From Pseudomonadota bacterium (GTDB lineage Bacteria > Pseudomonadota > Gammaproteobacteria > Burkholderiales > Thiobacillaceae), in contig JAJZRT010000193.1 of assembly GCA_021802595.1 (NCBI GenBank), positions 1 through 7,019 on the forward strand: a DNA stretch of 7,019 nt, read 5' to 3'. Position 1 is the stretch's first letter. Every line of letters starts with the position of its first letter. Below the pieces are notes generated by a model. That model made no database searches, was not told the origin of the DNA, and saw nothing but the letters and a program-made list of their open reading frames with translations. The position numbers were made by a program, and so were the translations under genes. Shown here in pieces: positions 1 to 7,019 of this stretch.

Positions 1-3000
1 GTGGTGTCCTCCACCGCCTTTGCCATCACCGGGCTGCTGTATTGCTGCAGCTTCATGGCGAAGGCGCACACCGCCTCGCGGTAGCCGTCATTCCTGCCCT
101 GCCCGAGGTTCGCCAGCAGCACGTCGCGCACGAAATCGAATATGCTGATGTCAGCCAGCCTGCTGCGCTTGCGCGCCACCGCCACCGCCCAGTCCACGTA
201 GCGGATGTCGTCGGCCGAGGCCTCGCCGGCGGCGACATAGGTACGATAGACCGGAAAGCTCGCCACGACCTCGGCCAGCGCGCTGCGCAGACCGTTGAAG
301 GTGAAATCACAGGTGCCGCGATCGCCCTTGGCGATGCGCGTCAGCTGCGTGGCCAGCACCTGCAGTTCGCCCGCCAGCGAGGTTTCCATGATCAGATGCT
401 TGTTCGCGCGCACCATCTCGTCCAGGTCCGGACGGGTTCGGATGAATCCCTGGTAGATGCGGGTGAAATGGTCGGCGGCGGCGCCGTCGACGAACAGGCC
501 GCCGCACGTCGCGGCGAAGTCATAGCCGGTGGTGCCGTGTACCGGCCACGACTCCGGCAGGTGCTCGTGGACGCCAAGAATCTTCTCCACCACCACATAC
601 AGCGGCTTGGGATTATCCTCGCCGCTGGGCTGTGCCAAGGGAGAGAGCGAGGCGGCCATGGCCTGCAGCCGCTCGAAATATTCCTGCGGTGCATATAGGC
701 CATCCGGATGATCGATACGCAAGCCGTTCACGTAGCCGCGCGACAGCAGTTCGAAAATCAGCCGGTGGGTGGCCTCGAACACCTCGGGATTCTCCATGCG
801 CAGCGCCGCCAGGTCGTTGACATCGAAGAAACGGCGATAGTTGATCTCGTCTGCCGCCACCCGCCAGAATGCCAGGCGATAGGCCTGGGCCTGCAGCAAG
901 TCGTGCAGCAGATCGAAATTCGCCGCGCCTGTCGCGGTGCCGTTTATTTCCGCCACATTTTCGTCGATGAACTGGGCAATGTCGGCGCTGCTGGCGTAAA
1001 GCCGCGCCAGGTGACGCTTGTGCACCTCCTTGTCGCGGGCGCGCTCCGCCATGGCCTCGGGCCTCACGTCGTCGCGCGACGGCAAATGGCCAAAGGCCGT
1101 GGTCAGCGACTGGAATTCGAGCAGCACCGCATCCTCCGTTCCCAGCCTGGCCTGCAGGCGATCCCGTCCATGGCACAGGATGCGCGGATATTCGGCCGGG
1201 TCCACCGGGAAGCGGTGTGCGTAATAGGACACGTTGAACGAACCTTGTGCCGCGTCGAAGGCGAGCCTGAGCTCGCCGTTCTCCAGAACCGCGCCGTAGT
1301 GATCGCCCAGTATCGGCAACAGCACCCGCCCTGGCAGCCCCTCCGACAGGGCATACCAGTCGATATCGAAGTAGCCGGCAAATGCGGATGCCGGACCGTT
1401 CTCAAGCACGTCGAGCCACCAGCCGTTGTCGGCCCCCATGACGCCCATGTGATTGGGCACCATGTCCATGATCAATCCCATGCCATGACGCTTGAGCGCG
1501 GCGGCGAACTGTTCGAAGTCTTCCGCACTGGCAATCTCCGGATTGAGGCTGCTATGGTCGGTGATGTCGTAACCGTGGCGGCTGCCCGGCCGCGCCTTCA
1601 GCAGCGGCGACAGGTAGCAGTGACTGACGCCCAGCTCGTCAAGGTAGGGAATCAGCTCTGTCGCCTGTCTTAAATTGAAGTCACGATTGAGCTGAAGCCT
1701 GTAGGTCGCCCGCGGAATCCATGATTGCACGCCTTTGCCGGCCGCGCCGCCGGCTGGATCGGTCACATGCCTCACCGGACGTTCCTGGCGCAGCACCTGC
1801 AGGATGCCCTGCAAATAGGCATTGTCGTTCCACTCTTCCAGGTTCAGCGGCAGCTTCAGGCGCCAGCAGGGATAGGCCGGATCCACGGTGCCCGGGAGGT
1901 TGGGCTGCGCGTGCACCCCGAACCCGTCCTCCATCTGCAGCAGCAGCAGCTTCGACGGCGCATGGGCCAGATAGGCATACACCGCGCCCGCCAGCTCGGC
2001 AGTCATTTCGGGAAAGCCAACCTGATGCAGGTCGCTGCCGGGCGGCAGAACGCCTTCCCCCTTCAGTGCCACCAGCAGTTGCGCGCGGTCTTCGGCACGC
2101 TGCACAACCTGCTGATTCCGCACTTCGTCGTCAGGGAACAGATGCAGCCGGTCGCGCAGGTCGATATCCAGTCCGCGCCAAAACCCGGCCAGGGTCGGCA
2201 GGTCGTGCGTCGTCACTGCAGCCACCGCATTCACCGGATACGCCTGCGGCGGCTTCAGGCGGCCATCTCCAAGTCGCTCGAGATACAGCAGCCGCGTCGA
2301 CATCACGTTCATCGGCAGCATGGCCTGCCGCACTTCGTCCGGTACCGTCCCCAGGTCCTCGCCCACCACCAGACAGCGATTGCGCCGGCTTTCCAGCGCG
2401 AGAATGCCGAGCAGATCCTCGAACGGGTAGCGCACGTAGGCGCCTTCTGCAATGGGCAGGCCGCGCACCACCCAGAACAGGCGGCTCAGCCCCATCACGT
2501 GGTCCATGCGCAACGCCCCCGCATCGCGCATATTGGCACGCAGAAATTCGATGAACGGCGCATAGGCCGCAGCAGTCAGCCTATGGGGAATCCACGGCGG
2601 CAGCCCCCAATCCTGTCCCAGCCGATTGATCTCGTCCGGCGGCGCACCGATGCTCGCAGCCAGCGCGTACAACTCGCGCCGAGTCCAGATGGCGGCTCCG
2701 CCTTCCGCCACCCCGATGGCCAGGTCGAGCATGATGCCGACGCCAAGGCCGACCTCCCACGAACGTGTGCCGGCCATCCCCAATTGCTGGGATGCCTGCC
2801 ACTGCAGGTACTCGAAGAATTCCACCTGCACGATGTTCGCATCGCAAAAGGCCGCCACTTCCGGTGCGTGCTGGTCGCGGTAGGCTTCCGGCCACATGGG
2901 CCAGCCCCATACCGTCTCGTCCTGCCGGCGGAAATGCGCCTGCAACGCCTCGAACAGCGCCTGCTTGCGCAGACTTTCGCCATGCTCGGCCTGGAAGGAC

Positions 3001-3971
3001 CGGAACGCCTGTGCGCGGTCGGTATCGGCGGCCAGGTGGGCGGTGCGGAAATGCGCATACAGGCGTTCAAGGACGCCGGATTTCAGTTCGGCCACCCCGC
3101 GGTAATCCACCTGCTCCGCCGCGCGCAACGCGCGGAGCCGTGCCTGAAACTGCGGCGCATGCACCATTGCGCGCACTGCCTCGCACTCGGCAAAATCGGC
3201 CATGCCCTCCACATCCAGATAGAGCGCGTTGAAATGGACGCGGCTGGATGGACTGTACGGGCTTGCATGTTCCGGCGCATCCGCAAACAGAGCATGCAGG
3301 GGATTCAACAACAGCGTGCTGGCCCCTGCCTCCCCGCAGAACTCGATCATGCGCCTCAGATCGCCAAAATCGCCGATGCCCCAGTTGCGCTCGGAGCGGA
3401 TGCCATAGAGCTGGGCCGCGAGCCCCCATACCCGTCCGTCGGCGTGGATCGCCGGCGGCTCGTAGCAGGTGGCCGGTGCGACGATGAATGGCATTTCGCC
3501 GGCGAGCCCGCCGCCGTCGGTGCGCTCCAGGAAGAAACGGTGGTAGCCGGGCTCCACCGCGAGATCCAGCGCCAGCATCCGACGCACGTAATCCTGCCCT
3601 TCGAACGGGCAGCGTGCCGACTCTTCCAGCGCACCTGCGGTGAACTCGCCCCTCGTCTCGGCGCCGGACTCACGGCGCAGACACCAACGATAGGTCTTTT
3701 CATCCTCGCTCGCCGGCAGCGTGACTGCAATGCGATGCGGCCGCGCCGGCTCACGCACTACCTGCACCGGCGCAAGCGGGCACGTCCATGCACGTTGCAT
3801 GAAGGCATGCAGGGAGGCGGTACGCTCCGCCTCGGTATCCGCGGCGACCCCCATGGCCCTGAGCAGCGCCTGCCGCACCGCGTCGGAAGCGCGATGAACC
3901 TTGCCCCAGATATCGCGGTACTCGGGTAACACGCCGTACAGCTCGCACAGCTGATCAAGCAGACTGCTCAT
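1..3971 (-). CDS. MalQ-TreY fusion: 4-alpha-glucanotransferase / malto-oligosyltrehalose synthase, 3' end cut by window edge
   Basis: One open frame of 1,323 complete codons from ATG at 3971 to the left edge, with no in-frame stop. Residues about 1-730 are a GH77 4-alpha-glucanotransferase (MalQ): an N-terminal beta domain (about 1-160), RNWGIGDFGDL near 195-205, PYSPSSR near 238-244, nucleophile D490 in RMDHVMGL, acid/base E538 in VVGEDLGTVP and D590 in TTHDLPTLAGFW. The 48- and 52-residue spacings match E. coli MalQ (D448/E496/D548, from memory). After a Gly/Ala-rich linker, residues from about 752 are TreY (GH13): YDITDH (801-805 region), MVPNH ending at H841, nucleophile D1087 in GLRIDHPDGL, acid/base E1129 in VVVEKILG, and VMAKAVEDT at the edge. 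The third TreY catalytic Asp and the C-terminus lie outside. MalQ disproportionates maltodextrins; TreY isomerises their reducing end to trehalose. Both should be cytosolic. The start overlaps treZ by 17 nt; ATG at 3983 (same frame) is an alternative. A bifunctional MalQ/TreY family is known from annotation resources. Confidence 0.96.
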   Translation of the reverse strand, partial: MSSLLDQLCELYGVLPEYRDIWGKVHRASDAVRQALLRAMGVAADTEAERTASLHAFMQRAWTCPLAPVQVVREPARPHRIAVTLPASEDEKTYRWCLRRESGAETRGEFTAGALEESARCPFEGQDYVRRMLALDLAVEPGYHRFFLERTDGGGLAGEMPFIVAPATCYEPPAIHADGRVWGLAAQLYGIRSERNWGIGDFGDLRRMIEFCGEAGASTLLLNPLHALFADAPEHASPYSPSSRVHFNALYLDVEGMADFAECEAVRAMVHAPQFQARLRALRAAEQVDYRGVAELKSGVLERLYAHFRTAHLAADTDRAQAFRSFQAEHGESLRKQALFEALQAHFRRQDETVWGWPMWPEAYRDQHAPEVAAFCDANIVQVEFFEYLQWQASQQLGMAGTRSWEVGLGVGIMLDLAIGVAEGGAAIWTRRELYALAASIGAPPDEINRLGQDWGLPPWIPHRLTAAAYAPFIEFLRANMRDAGALRMDHVMGLSRLFWVVRGLPIAEGAYVRYPFEDLLGILALESRRNRCLVVGEDLGTVPDEVRQAMLPMNVMSTRLLYLERLGDGRLKPPQAYPVNAVAAVTTHDLPTLAGFWRGLDIDLRDRLHLFPDDEVRNQQVVQRAEDRAQLLVALKGEGVLPPGSDLHQVGFPEMTAELAGAVYAYLAHAPSKLLLLQMEDGFGVHAQPNLPGTVDPAYPCWRLKLPLNLEEWNDNAYLQGILQVLRQERPVRHVTDPAGGAAGKGVQSWIPRATYRLQLNRDFNLRQATELIPYLDELGVSHCYLSPLLKARPGSRHGYDITDHSSLNPEIASAEDFEQFAAALKRHGMGLIMDMVPNHMGVMGADNGWWLDVLENGPASAFAGYFDIDWYALSEGLPGRVLLPILGDHYGAVLENGELRLAFDAAQGSFNVSYYAHRFPVDPAEYPRILCHGRDRLQARLGTEDAVLLEFQSLTTAFGHLPSRDDVRPEAMAERARDKEVHKRHLARLYASSADIAQFIDENVAEINGTATGAANFDLLHDLLQAQAYRLAFWRVAADEINYRRFFDVNDLAALRMENPEVFEATHRLIFELLSRGYVNGLRIDHPDGLYAPQEYFERLQAMAASLSPLAQPSGEDNPKPLYVVVEKILGVHEHLPESWPVHGTTGYDFAATCGGLFVDGAAADHFTRIYQGFIRTRPDLDEMVRANKHLIMETSLAGELQVLATQLTRIAKGDRGTCDFTFNGLRSALAEVVASFPVYRTYVAAGEASADDIRYVDWAVAVARKRSRLADISIFDFVRDVLLANLGQGRNDGYREAVCAFAMKLQQYSSPVMAKAVEDT
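1722..1769 (-). other. Interdomain linker between the MalQ and TreY halves
   Basis: Residues about 735-750 of the fusion (HVTDPAGGAAGKGVQS) join the last recognisable GH77 helix (around YLQGILQVLRQE) to the first beta strand of TreY (IPRATYRLQLN). The stretch is short and Gly/Ala-rich and fits neither family core, as expected for a flexible tether. In-frame GTG at 1728-1730 (V748) could in principle start a separate TreY, but no convincing Shine-Dalgarno sequence lies at the right distance, so I do not call it a start. Confidence 0.75.
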
Positions 3972-5784
3972 GCATCCCCCCATCGCTGTCGAGCGTCCAT
4001 ACCACGGCCCACTGTGCCAGCACACCCCGCATCGCCGCGGCGGACGTGGCGAACACCCGTTCGCCAGGCAGGGGTGCCACCTTGACCGTGGCCCAGGAGA
4101 AATTTGCCTGCAGCCGCAGGCGGGACCCGTCGCCCAGCCGCCACGTCACCTGCAGGACGCCAGGAGCGAGCACATCGAATGTCCCCGCGTTGCCACCCAT
4201 CCCACTCAGGCGCGGCACGATGAGCCTCCGCCGCAGGCGCAGCAGTTCACGGTAATACGCAAGCCACCCGGCCTGCGGGAGGTGGTCGAGCTCGTCCCAG
4301 TCGAGCCTGGCGCTGTGGAAGGTCTGCGGCAGATTGGGATCCGGGATGGCCGCCTGCGATAGCGGGTCGGCGTAGCGTGCGAAACGGGAAAATTCGCGCC
4401 GGCGGCCTTGCGTCACCGCCTCGCGCAGGTCGTCGCCGAAATCGCAGAAAAACGGGAACGGCGAGGTCGCAGCAAACTCCTCGCCCATAAACAACAGTGG
4501 AATGCCCGGCGCCAGCAGATAGACTGCGGCGGCGGCCCGTACGGCTGGGGCCGGGGCGATCTGCGCAATGCGCTCGCCGATGGCGCGATTACCCACCTGG
4601 TCGTGGTTTTGCAGAAACGCGACGAAGGCCTGCGGCGGCAGGTGCGCGCTGGGCTCGCCGCGCACGGCATGGCCGCGATAGCCGGACCGCTCGCCCTGGT
4701 AGGCGAAGCCTTGCGTCAGGCAGCGTCCGAGATGGTGGAGCGGCGTATCGGCATAATCCGCGTAATAGCCATCCGTCTCGGCGGTGATCAGGACGTGCAG
4801 CGCATGATGCAGGTCGTCGTTCCATTGGGCCGAGTAATGGCCACGGCCGAGATGGCGCGCCTCGTTGGCGTCGTTCTCCAGAATCAGATGCACGCGGCGT
4901 TCCTGTCCCATATCCGCATGCACACGGTCCGCCAGCTCGTCGAGGATATGCGTTGCGGAGTCGTCGCAGATGGCGTGCACCGCATCCAGGCGCAGGCCGT
5001 CGAAGTGGTACTCCCGTAGCCAGTACAACGCATTTTGGATGAAAAATTCACGCACCGGAGGGCTGTCACGTCCGTCGAAGTTGATCGCCGCCCCCCAGCA
5101 GGTATGGTGACGTTCGCTGAAGAAGGGCTGGGCGTAAACGTGGAGGTAATTCCCCTCCGGGCCGAAGTGGTTGTACACCACATCGAGCAGCACCATCATC
5201 CCCTTCTCATGCGCAGCCTGGACCAGCGTTTTCAGATCCTCCGGGCGGCCATAGCGGCTGTCCGGGGCGAATAGCAGTACCCCGTCATAGCCCCAGTTGC
5301 ATGCACCCGGGAAATCCGCCACCGGCATCAGCTCGATCGCCGTCACCCCCAGCTCCGCCAGATAGTCGAGCCGTTGCATCACGCCGGCGAAGCTTCCCGC
5401 AGGCGAGAACGTGCCCACGTGCAACTCATACACCACCGCTTCCTCCCACGGCCGTCCGCGCCAGGCCGTGTCCTGCCAATCGAAAGCCGCGGGGTCGATC
5501 ACCTCGCTGGCGCCATGGACGTCGCCCGGGTTGAAGCGCGAGGCCGGATCCGGCACCCGAAGGCCGCCGTTGACCTCGAAACGGTAGCGCGTGCCCATGG
5601 CCGCATCGGCCACGCCCAGCTCGAACCATCCCTCGCCCATCGCCAGCATCGACTTCACCTCTTCGCCCGACTTGCCTTCGATGCAAAGCGCCACCTGGTC
5701 GCAGCCTGGCGCCCACAGCCGAAATCGCACCCCCTGCTCCGTGATCTGTGCCCCGAAGGGCATGTCGTGCCGCCGGATCGACAA
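3955..5784 (-). CDS. treZ: Malto-oligosyltrehalose trehalohydrolase (TreZ)
   Basis: Complete 609-residue GH13 enzyme that hydrolyses the alpha-1,4 bond next to the terminal trehalose unit of malto-oligosyltrehalose, releasing trehalose; cytosolic, with no signal peptide. Domains: an N-terminal E-set/CBM48-like beta domain (about 10-105, FRLWAPG), a catalytic barrel (about 115-470) and a C-terminal DUF3459-type beta domain (about 495-600). Barrel motifs: VVYELHVGTFSPAG (117-130), DVVYNHFGPEGNY (201-213), nucleophile D267 in FDGLRLDAVH, acid/base E303 in LILENDANEA, stabilising D395 in FLQNHDQVGNR, and the TreZ-typical FMGEEFAATSPFPFFCDF (432-449). Length is normal for the family. The TTG start at 5784 is preferred because AGGAG lies 6 nt upstream and the extra residues are plausible; ATG at 5763 (residue 8) has no good Shine-Dalgarno sequence. 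It starts 9 nt after the maltokinase stop and overlaps malQ-treY by 17 nt, indicating translational coupling. All catalytic residues are present. Confidence 0.97.
   Translation of the reverse strand: MSIRRHDMPFGAQITEQGVRFRLWAPGCDQVALCIEGKSGEEVKSMLAMGEGWFELGVADAAMGTRYRFEVNGGLRVPDPASRFNPGDVHGASEVIDPAAFDWQDTAWRGRPWEEAVVYELHVGTFSPAGSFAGVMQRLDYLAELGVTAIELMPVADFPGACNWGYDGVLLFAPDSRYGRPEDLKTLVQAAHEKGMMVLLDVVYNHFGPEGNYLHVYAQPFFSERHHTCWGAAINFDGRDSPPVREFFIQNALYWLREYHFDGLRLDAVHAICDDSATHILDELADRVHADMGQERRVHLILENDANEARHLGRGHYSAQWNDDLHHALHVLITAETDGYYADYADTPLHHLGRCLTQGFAYQGERSGYRGHAVRGEPSAHLPPQAFVAFLQNHDQVGNRAIGERIAQIAPAPAVRAAAAVYLLAPGIPLLFMGEEFAATSPFPFFCDFGDDLREAVTQGRRREFSRFARYADPLSQAAIPDPNLPQTFHSARLDWDELDHLPQAGWLAYYRELLRLRRRLIVPRLSGMGGNAGTFDVLAPGVLQVTWRLGDGSRLRLQANFSWATVKVAPLPGERVFATSAAAMRGVLAQWAVVWTLDSDGGMHEQSA
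3976..3981 (-). promoter_or_regulatory. G-rich ribosome binding site of malQ-treY, inside the end of treZ
   Basis: Six consecutive G on the minus strand lie 4 nt before the chosen ATG at 3971 (6 nt if only the first four G pair). The tract encodes two Gly codons of treZ just before its last six residues. It is the only Shine-Dalgarno-like purine run near the start. The pairing is weaker than a canonical AGGAGG, which suits a gene reached mainly by coupling from treZ. Confidence 0.5.
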
Positions 5785-5790
5785 ACCTGT

Positions 5791-5795
5791 CTCCT
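5791..5795 (-). promoter_or_regulatory. Ribosome binding site of treZ, overlapping the maltokinase stop
   Basis: On the minus strand the sequence reads TAGGAG, then ACAGGT, then TTG. The AGGAG core is 6 nt before the TTG codon and shares bases with the upstream TAG stop codon (5794-5796). This decides the treZ start in favour of TTG at 5784 over ATG at 5763. It also means ribosomes finishing the maltokinase stop on the treZ initiation site, a layout typical of translational coupling. Confidence 0.7.
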
Positions 5796-7019
5796 ATCTC
5801 CGGCGCTGGGCCACTCGCGTCAGCCACAGCAGCGCGGTGCCTATGGCATTGGAGTGCTGCGCCAGTCCGGTTTCAACGAGATCGAGCGTCCGCTCGGCCA
5901 GGAACAGGGAAATCAGCGACTCGGCCGCATCCGCATCGGCCGGATACAAGGCTTGCTGCGCCAGGGTCTTGCGATAGCCGCGGAGGAAAGCCCGTCGCGC
6001 CAGCATCTCCCACGCGTCCACATGGGGTTGCAAGGTCGCGCGCGCCTCCAGCGAATCGCCCGCCACATGATCCAGGGCCGCCGCTCCCACCTCGGAGAAT
6101 GAGTGCATCATCCATGCCACATCGCGCAGGGGAGAATGCCTGCGGCGACGCTGCGCCCATGGGCGGCCGGGGTCGCCGCCATAGTTGGCGATCAGGAAAT
6201 CATTGTTCGCCAGCCACACCTGCCCCAGATGGTAGTCGCCGTGGCATCGAGTTTTAAGTCCATCGTGGCGGACCATGGACGCACGCATGATGAGGCGGTA
6301 AAGACGCGGCCGCATACCCATCAAGCGGGCGCCGGTCTGCCGGGCGGTTTCCGGGAGCCGCGGCATCGCCGCTTCCAGCCGATCGTAGACCGACTCCATC
6401 CGCGCCTGTATGCCGTTCACCCATTCGGCAACGTCGTCCGGCGTAATGGGTTCGACACCGAACGCCCCGGCGGCATCCGGCAGGGCCAGCGCCTGGTGGA
6501 ACTCAGCCGTGCGCACGCCCAGCGTCTTCATCATTCCCGCATACACGGCGTGTCGATCGTCGGGAGGGCTGCCCGGGCTGGCGCGGAAGGCGTCGATAAA
6601 ACGCTCGAGATAGTTCAGTGTGTAGGCCTGGAGCGTGCCCTGGTTCTCCGTATGGCGCTCCAGAATGGCGAAGGTGGACCCCTCTCCGGCACTGTCCGCA
6701 TACTCCACTGTGCCGGCCAGCTGCGGTATGTACGCGAACGCCGCTGTCTCCGTGAGGAAGCGCGATATTTCCAGTTCCGGGTGGACGCCGGCGAGCAGCC
6801 AGCGGTAAGCCTTCAATACCAGTTGATCGCCCAGATGGATGCGCAGCCGCCCGCGTTCGGAAACGGACCGCGTCACGGGCGTCTCTGCCAGCGGGCGCGC
6901 AAGCGCAGGAAATACGCGGGTGATGCGGTACTGCAATCGACCGTTTCCGAACGGCAAGGCCAGATTCTGCTGCATGCCCGCCACCACCGCACAGCAGAAA
7001 GCATCGTCCCAGAAGGCGT
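5794..7019 (-). CDS. Maltokinase (Pep2/Mak family) C-terminal part, probably the tail of a TreS-maltokinase fusion; 5' end outside window
   Basis: Open frame of 407 residues from the right edge to TAG at 5794-5796. Family members phosphorylate maltose with ATP to maltose-1-phosphate, the donor for GlgE; the domain is often fused behind or complexed with trehalose synthase TreS. Visible features: AFWDDAFCCAV at the edge (resembling the start of the kinase part in TreS fusions), a candidate ATP-binding Lys in VLKAYR (6811-6813), PELEISRFLTE, RTAEFHQALALP, catalytic HGDYHLGQV (HGDYH at 6229-6243), and RRRRHSPLRDVAWMMHSF. The stretch after HGDYH, normally DFEGEP with a metal-binding Asp, is NYGGDP here (6169-6186). 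The usual QSN-containing N-lobe loop reads SVSERGRLR (about 6841-6867). These changes make kinase activity uncertain, though the fold is clear. Internal GTG (6985-6987) and ATG (6976-6978) codons are unlikely starts, because the family needs more N-terminal sequence and the frame continues to the edge. Fusion to TreS is inferred, not seen. Confidence 0.9.
   Translation of the reverse strand, partial: AFWDDAFCCAVVAGMQQNLALPFGNGRLQYRITRVFPALARPLAETPVTRSVSERGRLRIHLGDQLVLKAYRWLLAGVHPELEISRFLTETAAFAYIPQLAGTVEYADSAGEGSTFAILERHTENQGTLQAYTLNYLERFIDAFRASPGSPPDDRHAVYAGMMKTLGVRTAEFHQALALPDAAGAFGVEPITPDDVAEWVNGIQARMESVYDRLEAAMPRLPETARQTGARLMGMRPRLYRLIMRASMVRHDGLKTRCHGDYHLGQVWLANNDFLIANYGGDPGRPWAQRRRRHSPLRDVAWMMHSFSEVGAAALDHVAGDSLEARATLQPHVDAWEMLARRAFLRGYRKTLAQQALYPADADAAESLISLFLAERTLDLVETGLAQHSNAIGTALLWLTRVAQRRR

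Noticed and set aside
613..1176. Minus-strand open frame of 187 codons within the TreY region
   Set aside because: It is an out-of-frame shadow. The TreY frame is intact through the same interval with conserved motifs.
1728..1730. In-frame GTG at the MalQ-TreY junction as a separate treY start
   Set aside because: There is no Shine-Dalgarno sequence at suitable spacing and the upstream frame is fully open, so it is read as part of the fusion.
1938..1952. Run of CAG triplets, possible microsatellite
   Set aside because: It is only four repeats, encoding a Leu run in the MalQ core by the common codon CTG.
1725..3929. A 734-codon plus-strand open frame, continued by plus-strand frames at 708-1673 and 42-698
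   Set aside because: These frames are exactly codon-aligned opposite malQ-treY. They stay open because the real gene almost never uses TTA, CTA or TCA. Their translations are Arg/His/Gln-rich without recognisable domains, whereas the minus strand carries full GH77 and GH13 motifs.
4408..5019. Plus-strand open frame of 203 codons opposite treZ
   Set aside because: It is antisense to a complete, motif-verified treZ, has no recognisable domain and is another high-GC shadow.
5374..6102. Plus-strand open frame of 242 codons spanning the treZ/maltokinase junction
   Set aside because: It overlaps two clear minus-strand genes and has low-complexity Arg/His-rich composition with no family resemblance.

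Overview
The window is a fragment of a trehalose/alpha-glucan operon, read entirely from the minus strand and coding almost from edge to edge. High GC, tight gene packing and the long proteobacterial form of TreY point to a proteobacterium, probably beta or gamma. The genus cannot be read from the sequence.

In transcription order (right to left) there are three genes. (1) At 5794-7019 lies the C-terminal part of a maltokinase (Pep2/Mak family), probably the tail of a TreS-maltokinase fusion whose start is outside the window. (2) At 3955-5784 lies a complete treZ, encoding malto-oligosyltrehalose trehalohydrolase (609 aa), with a TTG start. (3) From 3971 to the left edge runs one uninterrupted frame of 1,323 complete codons. 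It encodes a 4-alpha-glucanotransferase (MalQ, GH77) fused to malto-oligosyltrehalose synthase (TreY, GH13), and the TreY C-terminus is cut off by the edge. I translated this frame codon by codon and found no stop or frameshift.

Together the genes link two trehalose routes. TreY turns the reducing end of a maltodextrin into a trehalosyl unit and TreZ releases trehalose. MalQ rebuilds short maltodextrins into longer chains that TreY can use again. Maltokinase (with TreS) connects trehalose and maltose to maltose-1-phosphate and the GlgE glucan pathway. Gene spacing (9 nt, then a 17-nt overlap) implies one transcript with translational coupling. No intergenic region, RNA gene, mobile element, repeat array or terminator is visible. 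The promoter must lie to the right of the window.

The most interesting signal is in the maltokinase. The catalytic HGDYH motif is intact, but the usual metal-binding DFEGEP motif reads NYGGDP, and the N-lobe nucleotide-loop region is also unlike the family. This suggests an altered or inactive kinase. The MalQ-TreY fusion is uncommon but already known as an architecture.
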